A stretch of 64,000 nucleotides of DNA, taken from contig OW051493.1 in assembly GCA_932521035.1 (NCBI GenBank), forward strand, positions 6,820,001-6,884,000, written 5' to 3'. Position 1 is the stretch's first letter. Each line of letters begins with the position of its first letter. The notes beneath the pieces are model-generated. The model searched no databases. It was given only the letters and a program-made list of their open reading frames with translations, and had not been told where the DNA came from. The stretch is from Oscheius dolichura. Taxonomy: Eukaryota > Nematoda > Chromadorea > Rhabditida > Rhabditidae. Shown here in pieces: positions 44,134-56,592 of this stretch. The position numbers and the translations under genes were made by a program.

Positions 44134-45250
44134 AGTTGCCCATTTTGTGATCATTTTGATTATGTTGATCTCACAAGTTATGTAACAATAAAATAACCTA
44201 CACTTTACCCTTTTCTGTCCATTGCTATCTTTGTAAATAAATGATTGCTCAAAGATTTCGATGGTTCCACTAGTTGTGTCTAAAATTTTTCTCCCAAAAA
44301 CTGCCTCTTTGAAAAAGAATTGCCCGCGGCTTGAATTCTTTCATTAAACCATTTCAGCGTATAGGCTCCCTCTCTCTACTGCACACAGCTCGCCGAGGTC
44401 GCCACCTCAAAGGTCTAAAATGACTAAATTGGTTCTGCAGCGACCACATGCCAGTTTTTCATATACGGGTTTCTACACATTTTCATGTGTTTTCGATGTT
44501 TTATTCGGTCTTATCGACCCCAAATTACAGTAGAACAAAAAATAAAAACATAAAATAACGCAGATGTGAGGCGTAATGGAATATCAGTGAATTTTTGCTC
44601 CGAAATAACCCAAAATTAACTTTTTCTTATGCTATTCTTCCGTAACTTAAAATGCTACCCATAATGAGGCTTAATCGATTGCAGTGAAAATAAAAAAGAT
44701 TGGATGTCACAGTTTTGAGAACGAAATTGTCAAAGATTTTTACCGATTTTTCAAAAAATTGACGTAGGATGGAAACGGTTATAAACAGCGGACCAATAGC
44801 GTTTTTGTATGGAAATTACGGTATCCAACTTTGTAGACGTTTAGTAGCTTCATCCAGACATACATTTTTATAGTTCCTGGGTTTGTTCGATGCAGAAAAA
44901 AATTCTGATCCGGAAGTAATTTTGGCACGAAAATCTGTTCTGGTTTTGATATGGAAAAACACGAAAAACTCATATCTTTTTTTTGGTACATTTATATAAA
45001 CCCCAAAAATTACTTCCGGGTCATTAAAATATGCTCTTTCGAATGCAATTTACAGAAAATTATATAAATGTGCAGTTCTCTTTATTAAACGTCTACAAAT
45101 TTGTTCTAGCTGCACTACTAAAATTGCGCTGGCCCCGGTACGATGACGGTGACGGGCGGCATTGTTCAGCCGCGGCGAGCTGTGTGCTTGCCATTGCACA
45201 AAATAATTGCTGTTTCTTTTTATTTTTCATTTCTTATGTTTTTATGTAGA
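44134..45250. other. Intergenic, AT-rich, with a palindromic repeat
   Basis: No supported exon. It carries the 3' signals of the MADF gene (AATAAA near 44189), an element with inverted arms (44830-45099), and a stretch near 44470-44530 weakly similar to the insert region of the foldback element at 48646. Confidence 0.5.
44830..45099. repeat. Degenerate palindromic element, about 270 bp
   Basis: The outer ends TTTGTAGACGTTTA (44830-44843) and TAAACGTCTACAAA (45086-45099) are exact reverse complements. Inner arms GATCCGGAAGTAATTTT (44907-44923) and AAAATTACTTCCGGGTC (45006-45022) pair with one mismatch. The remaining arm sequence pairs only weakly. This is consistent with an old foldback or MITE insertion; no clear target duplication was seen. 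Confidence 0.6.
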
Positions 45251-45954
45251 ATGCTTCGCGCTTCAGCCTTAGTTCTTCGAGAAATGACGACGATCACTGC
45301 TGCTTCTCCTAAACTGATATGGATTGATTGTGAGATGACAGGCTTGGACTACAACAAACAAACATTAGTTGAAATAGCTGTAATAGTCACTGATGGGCAG
45401 TTAGAGGTTTGCTTATTTCATTTTTAATTGTTTTCTTCTTGTTTAGAATATTGTAGAAGGCCCTAATATTGTAATACATCAGCCCGAATCTGTGTTGGAC
45501 AAAATGGAAGACTGGCCTAGGGATATGTTCAAGAAAAATGGTTTGATGCAAAGGATACAAGATAGTAAAATTAGTCTAGAAAAAGCCGAAGCACAGGTTT
45601 TTTTTACTTTTCTAGATGTAAAGTTATTTAGGTTCTCCAATTTCTAGAGCAACATACAACGAAGGGCGAGTGTCCTCTAGCCGGTAACAGCGTTTATACG
45701 GACAAGATATTTTTACAAAAATATATGCCCCGTTTGGCTGAGCACCTGCACTATCGAATTGTTGATGTTAGCACTGTCAAAGAGGTGTGGATTTTTTCTT
45801 CTTCCCAATTCTGGATGTTTAGCTTTCTCGTCGATGGTTTCCTGATGAATTGGCAGCAGCACCTCGAAAATCGTGTACTCATCGAGCTCTGGATGATATC
45901 AAAGAAAGTATTGCAGAACTGAGATATTATCGAAAAAATGTTTTCAAGCCCTAG
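45251..45954 (+). CDS. REXO2: Oligoribonuclease (REXO2/Orn, DEDDh exonuclease)
   Basis: Four exons (45251-45406, 45447-45596, 45632-45784, 45823-45954) close into 196 residues. The DEDDh residues are in [10 protein letters not shown] (Asp, Glu), HYRIVDVST (Asp) and THRALDDI (His, Asp). VILQP-like [15 protein letters not shown] and [10 protein letters not shown] also match the family. The enzyme degrades 2-5 nt RNA remnants in cytosol and mitochondria. The first 20 residues ([13 protein letters not shown]) could be a weak mitochondrial signal. ATGTAG lies one base before the start codon, a possible trans-splice acceptor. Confidence 0.95.
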
Positions 45955-46344
45955 TTATTTCATATTCTGTCACATCTTGATAAAAATGTTATTTGAATTA
46001 TTTTGTCTTATCGTTTCACCGAAGAAACCAAGAAGATAGAACATGTTTTCATGTCTTCTCCTCATCAGCGGATTGCATTTGGATCTTGCTCGAACTTGAA
46101 CAGTGAGCTCCAAAAATTCAAATATATATAATTGTCGCGCCAGCAGATGGAGTCCTATGGCGAAAATGTTTCTTCTTTCTTTTTCTTACCCCAAAACGTC
46201 GAAAAGAAAAATCGTCTTGCATTTTTTTCATTCCAGCTGTTTGTGTCTTTTCCCCGTGCTCACGCTAGTTTTTGTCCAGAGCTTTTTATGAGCCTTAGAA
46301 TGTAACGTTATTATAATTATTTGTAATTTTTTCAGATTCAAATA
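45955..46344. promoter_or_regulatory. Intergenic, upstream region of the GLH helicase gene
   Basis: These 390 bp have no gene. The 3' end holds TTTTTTCAG at 46328-46335, nine bases before the helicase ATG, a likely trans-splice acceptor. Confidence 0.4.
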
Positions 46345-49300
46345 ATGGCAGATTTCGGAAATGGAGGATTTGGAGGTGGCGGTTTTAGTGGTAGTGGCTT
46401 CGGCAGTGGTAGTGGCTTCGGCAGTGGTAGTGGCTTCGGCAGTGGTAGTGGTGGATTCGGAAGTTGCAATACAGCTGCTGGTACCACAAGCGCAGGTGAG
46501 GTCGTAATACACATACGTCTATATGTTTACATAGGATTTGGAAGCGGTGGTGGTGGAACCAACCGCGCGTGTTTCAACTGTAATGAAGTGGGACATCGCT
46601 CGGCCGAATGCCCGGAACCAAAGAAAACGAGAGGATCTTACCAGAAGCCAGCAGAAAACAGTAATATAATTTGTAACGATGCGCCCTAGTGCCATTTGTA
46701 GATGTTTTTGGAAAGTTCGAAAACAAAGGCTCTTCCGGCTTCGGTGGTTCTTCTGGTTTTAATAGCTCGTCCGGATTTGGTGCCTCGCCCGGATTCTCTT
46801 CTGGTTTTGGCGGAGCGGCCACTTTCAACAATACCGGAAATAACGAATGTATCTTTGACTCTTAAGATTTAGTTAACTAGCAATTTAGCCGAACGGCCAA
46901 ACGGATGCTTTAACTGTGGTCAAGATGGACATCGTTCCGCGGAATGTACGGAACCTCGTAAGCCCAGAGATGGTGGCGGAAAACCGAGCGGATGCTTCAA
47001 CTGTGGAAGCCCAGATCACGTTCGAGCCGAATGCCCTGCTCCGGCTCAACCTCGTGAAGGTTTTACTTTTTGAAATGATCTTTATGCCTTTATTATGATT
47101 TAAGATGGCTCCAAACCTGCGTCTACATTCGTTCCACAATATGAATCAGAAGAAGCACTTTATAATCACAGAATCGAGAAAGGTGTCATGTTCGAACGAT
47201 TCTACGAAGCTGCCGTCAGTATGACTCGCGGAGGTGCAAATGGGATCGAAGAGAGAATTACACCTATTCAGTAAGACACATGGTGGTGTATCCAGCACCC
47301 TTGCAGATCGTTTACTGAACTTCATCTTACACCTCAAATTCAAACAAATGTTACAAAGAGCGGCTACACTAAGCCCACTCCTGTCCAACAATATGCAACG
47401 CCGCTAATTAAATCAGGTACAATTTTAAAAAGCTTGTTTTATCGTTTATTTTCAGGAAGCGATATGTTGGCCTGTGCTCAAACAGGTTCTGGAAAGACGG
47501 CTGCATTTTTGCTCCCTATCATGAGCAAGCTTCTGGACACTCACGATCTTTCGAATTCAGCGGAAATCCCTGTGATGCCGAGATGTCTCATTCTTGCACC
47601 TACTAGGGAATTGGCTGTACAAATTCACAACGAGGTTCCAATTGCTTTGAACAATTTTAACGTAGTTTTTAGGCTCGCAAATTCTCTTACGGCACTATTC
47701 TATCTTGCAAGTGTCTGTATGGAGGTACATCTGTCGCAGCACAGAAGGGTGATTTGAGAAATGGAGCGACCATTGTGGTTGGAACAACTGGGCGCGTCAA
47801 GCATTTTCTTCAGGATGGATTTCTCGATCTTTCGAAAGTAGATTCCGAGATATCTTAACCGTAAATGTAATGCTTCAGTTGCGTTTCTTAGTATTGGACG
47901 AAGCTGATAGAATGCTTGACATGGGATTCGGAGAAGATGTTAACACTATTACCATGGACAGAACTATTACTAAGAAAGGTGAACGACAGACTCTTATGTT
48001 CAGGTAAGGATGAATATTGTTTCTATATATCAGCGATTCAGTGCAACATTTCCACCGGAAGTTCAATCTCAAGCATCACACATATTGAACAAGGACTATG
48101 CTATGATTACAATTGATCAAATTGGAGCAGCAAATAAATGCATTACACAAGAAATAATCAAGATAGATGACAAGAGGGAGAAGCGTGATACGCTCCTGAA
48201 GCTTCTCGGAGTTGACAAGCTCAGAAGACAAGTGGAAAATGGTAATTATTATTTGTGCTACTTGAATGCTTTCTTAAAATATTTAGGCATTAATGTATTC
48301 GATAAAAAGACGCTTATCTTTGTTTCGAGAAAAACATTCGCTGATACCCTTGGTAATATGTTATGTGAAGCTGGTGTAAAAGGTACATTTTATCGTTACT
48401 GACGATTGGCTAGCTTTCAGCTACAACAATGCATGGGGATCGTCTTCAGCAACAGAGAAGCGAAGCAATAAACGATTTCGTTAGAGGAAAAGTGGCAGTT
48501 TTGGTAGCTACTGCAGTGGCGGAGCGTGGGTTGGACATAAAAGGAGTTGATACCGTTATCAATTATGATATGCCTGACGAACTGGATCAGTACATTCATA
48601 GAATTGGAAGAACGGGACGCGGTTAGTTAATTAATTTTCTGGTAATAGTGTACACTAGGGGCCCCACCCAAAAAGTTTTTTTTTTCGGGAAAAGTAGTTT
48701 CTAAGAGTAATTGAGGTCGCTTTACGATGGTTTCCAGGCTTGAATTCGCCATATTCCAGCGTGAAGAGCATTTTTGTCGTTTTTACTCATTTTTCAAGTG
48801 TTTTCGCGTTTTTTTGTTGTTTTATTGGTTTTTTCTTGATATTATCACCTAAAACCTCTACCTAGGTAATCATGCAAGTCGCTAAACAGCAATATATGCA
48901 GTTAGAGTTAACTGATTTTATTATACGATAGTTGTCATATATTGCTGTTTAGCGGCTGGAATATGGCGAATTCAGGCCTGGAAACCATCGTAAACGTGTT
49001 CAGCAACCTCAATTACCCCTAGAAACCACTTTTCCCGAAAATCTTTGGGGTGGGCCCCTAGTGTACACTAGTACCAATTTTCTTACAATCTTCGATAATT
49101 TCAGTTGGGCATGCTGGACATGCCATCTCGCTTTTCTGCCCGGATCAAGATGGAAAGTTAGCAGTTGGATTAGTGAAGTGGGTGCCTTGTTAGCTTTGAG
49201 GTAATCATTATGAAATTAGGTGTATGGAAATGGCGGAACAAGTTGTTCCTGACTGGCTTATCCAATTCGCCCATGGTGGCTGTATCAGTAGCGGAGGAGG

Positions 49301-49352
49301 ATTCGGCGGACCCTCCGGTTTTGGACAAACTCCTACTGAAGAAAAATGGTAG
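46345..49352 (+). CDS. glh: GLH/Vasa-type DEAD-box RNA helicase with FG repeats and three CCHC knuckles
   Basis: Fourteen exons (46345-46495, 46535-46660, 46702-46848, 46889-47059, 47105-47270, 47307-47416, 47456-47634, 47673-47837, 47879-48003, 48042-48241, 48287-48382, 48421-48621, 49105-49177, 49220-49352) close into 680 residues. The N-terminus is a Gly/Phe/Ser repeat, followed by CCHC knuckles starting [18 protein letters not shown] and CFNCGSPDH, with another FG-rich spacer between the first two. Helicase motifs are all present: [38 protein letters not shown] and HRIGRTGR. The end, EEKW, is Vasa-like. GLH proteins are germ-granule (P granule) helicases at nuclear pores. Intron 12 (48622-49104) is by far the longest because it contains a foldback element. 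Confidence 0.95.
46387..46454 (+). repeat. 18-bp coding minisatellite in the GLH N-terminus
   Basis: AGTGGTAGTGGCTTCGGC is repeated three times exactly (46387-46440) plus a partial fourth copy, encoding SGSGFG repeats. Exact nucleotide identity implies recent expansion by slippage or unequal exchange. Confidence 0.9.
48646..49070. mobile_element. Foldback/MITE-like element in GLH intron 12
   Basis: The left arm (48646-48760) and right arm (48955-49070) are inverted repeats of about 115 bp, roughly 85% identical by eye. Both start TAGTGTACACTAGGGGCCC, and the inner ends share GAATTCGCCATATTCCAGC. A further inverted pair lies inside (CTAAACAGCAATATATG near 48872 and its complement near 48937), and the left half has about 110 bp extra. 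No coding capacity is present, as expected of a non-autonomous element. The flanks end in TA next to the palindromic TAGTGTACACTA, compatible with a TA target, but this is not decisive. Confidence 0.85.
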
Positions 49353-52300
49353 TTTGTGAATTGATGATCTTATGTTGCCCTTATTGACTTGTAATAAAAT
49401 TACTTCATTATTATTTCGTTTTGTTGAAGTGGGCAAGGGGAATGACGGCCATTCTTGATTAGCACTAATCCTGACAGGTGACCCTTCCAGAATATTGCAT
49501 AACGGTGGTAGTCGTCATAAACATTAGTTGTATGTCGGGCAGGTGCTGTATAATTTTATGTCGTCGTCTTTTTCAGTAGGGAAGCAGCTGTCAGCCTTGT
49601 GGTCATGGTTTTCATTGCATTAGTTGCTGTGACCCCGGCACTTCCGCCCTTTTATGTTCGTATGTTTGGCGACAAAAATGTCTCGCACTCAAATATCCAC
49701 TCCTACCTCGAGCGGGTTAGTGGTAACCGGCTTGCAACAATAGGTCGGGCAATTATTGTCCTCGGTTACATGTATGTGTGTGAACCAAGAGGGTGCCTAT
49801 CATTCTATTTTTATATTCGAATGCTTGCTAGCAATTCTTCTACTGGAATTGCAAGGAAGGATAAGTTGCTTCTCTCGGAAGTATACCCAATCTGCTCCAA
49901 TTTGCTTCCAACGTCTCGCAGCTGATTACCCTGCTCCTTCTCCTATCCTCCTTCTAATTCCTAATGTCCCCAGCTTCCGTTGCCCCTAATTGTAATTGCA
50001 TTTGGCTGAGAAGTGCGATCTATCCGAGTCAAAGCAGCCGCTCCGGAAACACTTTACCCTTCCCGTTATGGTACCCGTGTGACGGCTTCGTTTTTGCCTA
50101 TTCGGAGGTTAGCCGTGCACAAATCAGCAACAATTATGGGTTCGTTAGTCCTCTTCGTAATTTGAGAGGCGGGTTCTGTTCGCCTATCGAGAGCCGGTAA
50201 TTTTCTATCCCATATCAAAGAGCTTCCGATCGGAGGCGTATCTCGGGACTGTAGGCAGCTGTTCGGGTCATCTTCTACCTCTCTCTCTCTGTCTCCGTTG
50301 TAATAGCAATAATTAGCTACACTCCGAGTGATGAATTGCTCCATAGCGATGGCTCTTTTCACACCCGTTTTTTTCTACAAATTTGTAATAAGCAATAAAT
50401 AAAGCCGCATATTTTTAGTCATTTGCATCCCGTGAAAATTATGATGCGTTGCGCTTCGCTCGTTGCCATATCATATCAGATTCATTTCTGTTTCCTTTAT
50501 TGGATGTATTTTTATAATTGTATGATATGCTATTATTGGGAGCAATATTGAATATATTTAGAATTTCTTAAGATATATTTGTAGAGCGTTATCCCTTCTT
50601 AAATTGACAAAGCACTGCTTGGAGTGCTCGAGCCGCTGTTCCTCTTGGATTCCCATAAACCTGGTAATAAATAACCACTAACGAGGTGGCTGCCCCTCAC
50701 TCGGTGACTGTTTTTCTCGCCTCAGCTGTTACCTTTCCCGCCCCTCTTCTCCGACACACCCTCTCTCCTTTTCTAACTTTCCCTTTACCATCAAAACTTG
50801 TGGCAATTAACACGTGCCCCGTACGAAAATTGCTGTTGAAAGTGGGGGATTTTTGTGTCTGTTTCTTACTCTCCACGTATAGTCATAAAAGTGTATAATT
50901 GTAGACATCTTCTCGAAGAATTTGCCTCTTCCCTCGGGAGAAGAACATCATCGCGCCGCAAGTGATTTATATTTGGGGGCTGGAATATCTTCTAGACGAA
51001 TTTTCCCCTATAAAAACGTTGTTTTTATACCTGTACAGATGGGAGTTAGCGTGGAAGAGGGGAAGAGACGTTCCCAGGCAGAGTTGTGAATAATTGATGC
51101 CATAAATATCCCCCGGTTCAGTTTGAATAGATCCCTCGAAACAGCCATCACATCTGGATTCCATAAAGTGCCGAGAGGCATAAACAGAGATATTTTGACT
51201 TTTAGCCAGAATTCGCCCTCTGACCAGTCCCTGCTGTGTAATTCCCTCTAGAAATTGGTTACTCTCGAGATCTCCCCCGACAGTTCGGCCAACTGGCCCG
51301 GTGTGTTTACATCTCCTGCTGGCCAGACGTTCCGGAGTAAATGATTGCACCAGATGCCGCCTTACAGATGAACCTCTCCCCCCTTTCCTAGTCTGCTTTT
51401 TATATAAAAAAGCTTCTTCTTATATAAAAAAGGGAACTCGTCCTACTTGTTCGTCCTCCTCGTACAGTTCTCATTTCCCCCCGGCCGCCGGCTGGTGATT
51501 CTCTCCCCCTGTAAATGGCGCCAGCTGGCCCATTCCGATTTCAATGTAAAATGTGTTCTCGAAGTGGCAGCTTCTCTGCTGATTTGCCCTCGATAATTTG
51601 GAGACCTTGACCGTTACCAGCAGGGGCAATCGGCTCCCTTTTGTCCAATTGGCAATTGTCCCAGCCTCCTCGTCCCGGTCGTCCTCATACTAATCGACCA
51701 CCTCTCAATTAGCACCTCACCGATAGCTCCTTTTGGGCAAAGTTGATCGACCGTGACGGGTTCGACTCTCTGTACAAGAATGTGCCATGATTAGCAGACC
51801 CTGCGAGGTGGATAATCCGATTCTGTCTCCGGCATCCCGCTGGTCATTGTTACTACTCAAATTTCTTCTTCAACCTCTTTGAATTCTCTTTATTTTGTAT
51901 CTAAAAATTTATTTATCAATTTATAATTTATTCTAATATAGAAAGAGTTCGCTACAATTTCCAACAATATCAGTCATCCTCCTCACTTGCTACTTGTCAG
52001 TTTCTTGTATTCCGTATTTTACATTGGAAATCATTTGTCTATAAAGAAAAAAAGCCGAATTTATGCTCTTTTCGGAGCAAATTACTCGAAAATTGGTCTG
52101 GCGAGAGGAAAGGCGAGGATTTGTTGCCTTCCAGTTGCGTGCGCTCTGCCTCTGACAGCTCTCCTCCCGGAGGTCGGCGGCATTTCCGCATGCATTGCGC
52201 AACGGCTGGTTTCTTGAGGAATTAGCCTCTCCCCCTCCTGGCTTTCTCCTGTTCAGAAATTGTCATTAAAGGAAGGGGGACAGATCTCGATTCATTTTTC

Positions 52301-54294
52301 CATTTGGCTCGCCTTTATGGCTTTGTAAATGACCGTGCGCAGCAGCATGTTCCCCCTTTTTATGTTCTCCTGCCTGTCTTCTCCTTCTGTCTCATCAGAT
52401 AAGACGAAAAACATCCAGAAAGGGCAGGGGGGACGGAGGATTCTCTCACATTTCCGGGGGCGACGGCTAATCTGCCTAATATCTCCGGATTTACGGCCTC
52501 TGCTCTAGCCACTTGGACCGCGCCGGCTTTTGGGACTAATAATTTGACCGGACAAATTGCACATTTTACTCTCTCTCTTGTTAGTATTATCCTCCTTCTA
52601 TCCATATTGTCAAGTCTCTCTTATATGAGGGGAAATGGAGGGTATGAGCCAGGAAATTGGAGGATGGCACCTCCCTACTCCTGATAGGGGCACCTCCTCA
52701 AATGAGACCTCTTCCCCCCTTTGATTCTGATCATTTTTGACTGTTTTTACCAATAAATTGAGGTTTTCGATAGATAAAATATAATAAGGAAAGTAGCGAT
52801 TGGCGGTTATCGGAGGATGAATCCCCCCCGGCCGGTCCATGCTTGTCTTTCAATTAACGACATCCGTCTTTTCGTCGTCTGATGGCTGTTGTCTGTTGCT
52901 TAATTGAATGGCTTCCTTGGTGTCTCCTCGTCCTTTTTTCTCTCCTTTTCATTAAAAATTCAACTGAAAAGGGAAAAGACGAGAGCCCGGAATAACATCC
53001 TCCTCGCCACCAGATGTGTGCCATATTCTATTCGGCGCTTCTCCAGAGGAGGAGGTGGTGTCGCGTATCTCGCCCCTTCTCCCATTTCCACTCTTCTCAC
53101 TTATTCATAGGGATCGCCACAGTTACTCATCCCCCCTCGTCCCCCCTCTAGCCACAAATAGCGGGCCGTTTGTCAAATGTTTTGTTGAATAGAGGGCCCC
53201 GATCTTAGATGACATGGATGATAGCTGTCTCCCCCTCGGCGGGGGTCTCCCTTCCTGCCACCCCTCCCCTTCTACTTACTGTACCCCTCCCAAACATGTC
53301 AAGTACCGTCCCTCTCCCGCCTTTTGACCCTGACAGTCCTTTACAATTTTTGTCACGGGGCGGCTGGATTATCCTCCCAGGATGTCAAGTAGCCGAGAGT
53401 CAAAAATAAGGAGGAGGAGGATGGGGGAGATCATTCAACAGATAGCTCCCCGGGGCCCCCTCTTTTCAGGTTGATAAATCGGAAGCCGCTTTACGAGGCC
53501 GGGGGAAGTTAGCGGCCAAAAAAGGGGCCTTTTGACCAGACACTTGTGAGGTAAACGCGATGTTTTTGACTGGGGAGGAAGGGGATGCAGGGAGTGGACA
53601 AAAGGCAAGGGGGGAGGGGGAACTGGTTGGAGCCACTCAAAACAAGGAGGCCTACCTAGAACAGACCTCACTATTTCTAGGGAAAAGTGCCAAAATAGCT
53701 CCAAAAGGTTTAATTTCTTTTCGGGATGACAAGTCTTCCTACCTTATTCCTCTTAAAATCTCTAAAATACCCCCTCCAGCTCCTCTTCTCCATCCCCCCC
53801 CCCCCCCCGCCGTTCAAAATGTGCCCCTCTTGCTCCTGCCTGTTGTCGCCCCGCCTCCCTCGTGGCCTCTCCCGTTGTTTACCGCCTCACTTCGACTTTT
53901 ATCCCCTCCTCTCCTTATAAATTCCCATCCTCCAGATAAAAAGTTATCCCGAATAAATCAGAACAGGCCATCTTCTGACATCTCCTCCCTATAATTATCG
54001 CTCCCCCTGCCGGTAATGCCCTCTGACAGATGGTTGTCACTCTCTCCGGCCGGGGGAGGATCCTCTTGCATAACTTCTTCCCCTTTCCTGTTGTTAAAAA
54101 GAGCCACAGTTACGCAGCAGACACACACAGTCTATCTCCCCTCGAGTTCTTTACCTTGTCGTTTGTTTTCTCGCGGCGGGCCTCCATTCACTTCTGTAAA
54201 TCCCCTCCGGACAATGGCAACATATCCGCCCTACCAGTTTCCGCCCTCTCTCCTCCCGTTTTTCTCCTGCCAATCAAATAATTGCTTTTTAGAG
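49353..54294. other. Long gene-poor region
   Basis: Nearly 5 kb without a supported exon chain. AATAAA for the helicase gene is near 49389. Frames such as 49599-49925 (plus) and 51350-50967 (minus) lack domains and splice partners. A duplicated TATATAAAAAAG (near 51399 and 51420), long pyrimidine-rich tracts, and a degenerate AGCCACAGTTA motif near 54097 are present. It may include regulatory DNA for the Ig-superfamily gene. Confidence 0.45.
53794..53808 (+). repeat. Poly-C run of 15
   Basis: Fifteen consecutive C within a pyrimidine-rich stretch; likely length-variable and error-prone in sequencing. Confidence 0.95.
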
Positions 54295-55894
54295 ATGAAG
54301 AAACAGCTAAGGATAGCCGGCCTCCTCCTGCTCCTCTTGGAATTCGGTGAGTCTTCGGGGGGAGAGGTAAAAGATTTTGAACCGAGCGCCGTTTCGGGGA
54401 GATAATTCATCTTTTCGGCAGGGAGGCAGGGGCCTTGAGAAGTTCCCTCTCTGCCGGATGACGGATGAGAGAAAAAAGACGAGGGAATGGGTGGGAGGAC
54501 GGGTACTGTACCGGGAGGGGAGGAGGAGGACTAGTCATCCGAACCAGCGATCTGTCATCACGCCCTGTCTGCCATCAATCGCCTCGTCCCCCCGGCTGAC
54601 AAATTTGCGATTTTTACGGTCGGGAAAACCAGGAGCGCATCGTCGAGTCGATTTGCATAATTATAGTGAGGTAATTGCCATAACGCTAGACTGCTTTAGT
54701 AGAGGCCCTCCTCCTCCTCCTTCTGGCGGGTAACTTTCGGATTCGAAACAGGGAAACAATAAACGGGCGCCGGCCTGTCGCCATCTGGGATTCTTTGTTC
54801 TTTTCGAAGAGGAAATGCATTTTCAGCCACGGCACGACTCACCCCGGGAGGAACACGGCCGAGGAAAGTCGCCTCCGAGCTCCTTTTGCCGATTAATTCA
54901 ACGACGGCCCTGATGTGTGAGCCAGTCTTCTCCGGAGAGCCGTCGGCCGCCTTCTGGTATCGGGACGGCGTCACCGTGGCTACAGTAACCAGGTGCTCTC
55001 CTCTTTTTGGGGTATATATTCGATATTACAGTGAGACGAATGCCGTTTTCGAGTCCCGTCCCCATACAACGGAACAGCCGATGCCAAAAGTCGGCTTCCT
55101 CATCATCAGCAACGTTCAGAGGAGTGAGTTCAAAGGGGAAATAGGTATTTTTTTTTCTTATTCTAGAAGACGAGGGGGAATACTGGTGCCGGAAGGAGAA
55201 CGGTGAGGCGGGAGAAGTCTTCAAACTACGGGTGGCCTTCGTCGCCCCCATCCCCGCGGGTCGGACCATCGCCGTGGAGCCGTCTGCCCCGTCTTTGGGC
55301 GCCCCTCTCCTGGCCCACTGTCCCATGCCGGACTCCTATCCAAAACCGACTGTTTCCTGGCTACTGGTAGGCCATTCCTTGTGTCTCCGTATAATAGAAA
55401 ATAACAGGACGGTGAGCCACTGTCGGCCTCCTCTTCGGATTCGGTGGTCTTCGCCAACGGCTCGCTCTATCTGCCCCGTCTCTCCTCTCTCCAACTCGGC
55501 CGACTCGAGTGCGTTGTGAATAATTTCGCGGGAAAAGCCTCGACTCATATCCAACTCCATGCGGCCAGGATCATGGCAGGTCAGATTGGGAGAGAGAGGA
55601 ATCCAATTCTATATCCCCGTTTCAGAGAGTCCGTCGGCCGTCGCCTCCTTCAAATGTGCCACCCTGTTCCGAAGCAGTGTGCTCTGGTTCCTCCTGGGTT
55701 GTCTCGTCACCAGTACGGCTGTCCTCATCTACCTCCTCTGTGTGCTCGTCCTCCTCCGGCCGAACCAAAGCCGCTTGACCCTACGACCATCCATGTGGCT
55801 TCGGTCGCATCCCCTCCTCGGTCCCGGGTTTCGCAAGGCCGTTGTGCCCACTCCAGACTTCTTGGTCCCCCCTCCCCGATCAGAAGATGCCTAA
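54295..55894 (+). CDS. Ig-superfamily single-pass membrane protein
   Basis: Six exons (54295-54346, 54827-54992, 55032-55123, 55167-55366, 55408-55579, 55626-55894) close into 316 residues. A signal peptide (LRIAGLLLLLLEF) is followed by Ig domain 1, with LMCEP as the first Cys, then FWYRDG, and EGEYWC as the second. Ig domain 2 has LLAHCP, TVSWLLDGEPL and LECVVNNFAG. A membrane helix (WFLLGCLVTSTAVLIYLLCVLVLL) and a 60-residue basic/proline-rich tail complete it. The layout resembles small nematode ZIG-like or cell-adhesion receptors, but no orthologue is assigned. Intron 1 is long (about 480 bp). Its acceptor at 54826 (GCATTTTCAG) was chosen on strength; two weaker in-phase acceptors lie just downstream. 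The ATG is two bases after TTTTTAG. Confidence 0.85.
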
Positions 55895-56075
55895 TATTTT
55901 CCCTTTTCTTTCCCCATCTTCTCCCTCAAAACTGCCACCTCCTACTCAGCGTTCTCTTTACGGGTCACTAGATTATTTCCCTCACCCTTTTATTGCTTTA
56001 AACTCTTCTACGGGTACGATAAAGCTTTTATTCTTTGAAGAAACTGTTAAATATTATTGAGATCGGGGAAGGGAA

Positions 56076-56592
56076 TTACTTCTTCTCGATGGCGATGTTC
56101 CGGGCAATGGGGCCGGCGATTTTGGGCGCCTCGATCTGGAGATGGCCCTTGTCGTCGAGCTGAGAACGGATGGCGGTCAGGTCGATCTCCTCGGGGAGAA
56201 GCCACTTACGGGTGAAGGATCTGGAAATATCGGATATTGGGGGGGCATTCTCTACTATTTGAAGTGGGGAGGATAACAAGAAAAAGGACCGGAGCCTACC
56301 TCTGGGTGCAGCTGTGCTCATCCTTGGACTCGTGGGTGCCTTCCACAGTCAAGACCCGTCCGTCGAGGTTGACCTTGAGTTCCTCCGGCTTGAACTGGCT
56401 TACGTCCATCTTGACGGCGAAGTTCTTCTCGTCGTTGATAATCTCTGGGGAGGAGGAGGACGAGGTCTGGTCGGCCATCTCGGCAGGCGGCTGGAACCAG
56501 CGGGGAAGGAGTGCCCGTTCGAGGCATTCCATGTCGCGGAAGATGCTGTCGAAGGGGGAAGAATAGCGAGGAGAGCGGAAGATGAGAGCCAT
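56076..56592 (-). CDS. hsp-16: Small heat-shock protein, HSP-16 type (minus-strand member of a pair)
   Basis: Two exons, 56592-56300 and 56220-56076, give 145 residues. The alpha-crystallin domain starts near residue 45 with EIINDEKNFAVKMDVSQFKP and EELKVNLDGRVLTVEGTHE, with the usual HSP-16 intron in the middle. Exon 2 has SFTRKWLLPEEIDLTAIRS and HLQIEAPK, ending with a short IXI-like IAIEKK tail. The protein is an ATP-independent holdase. The plus-strand partner is about 60% identical by eye, and the two are driven from a 214-bp shared promoter. Confidence 0.96.

Noticed and set aside
49599..49925. 108-residue plus-strand hydrophobic frame
   Set aside because: No splice chain, domain or polyadenylation signal; codon use looks non-coding.
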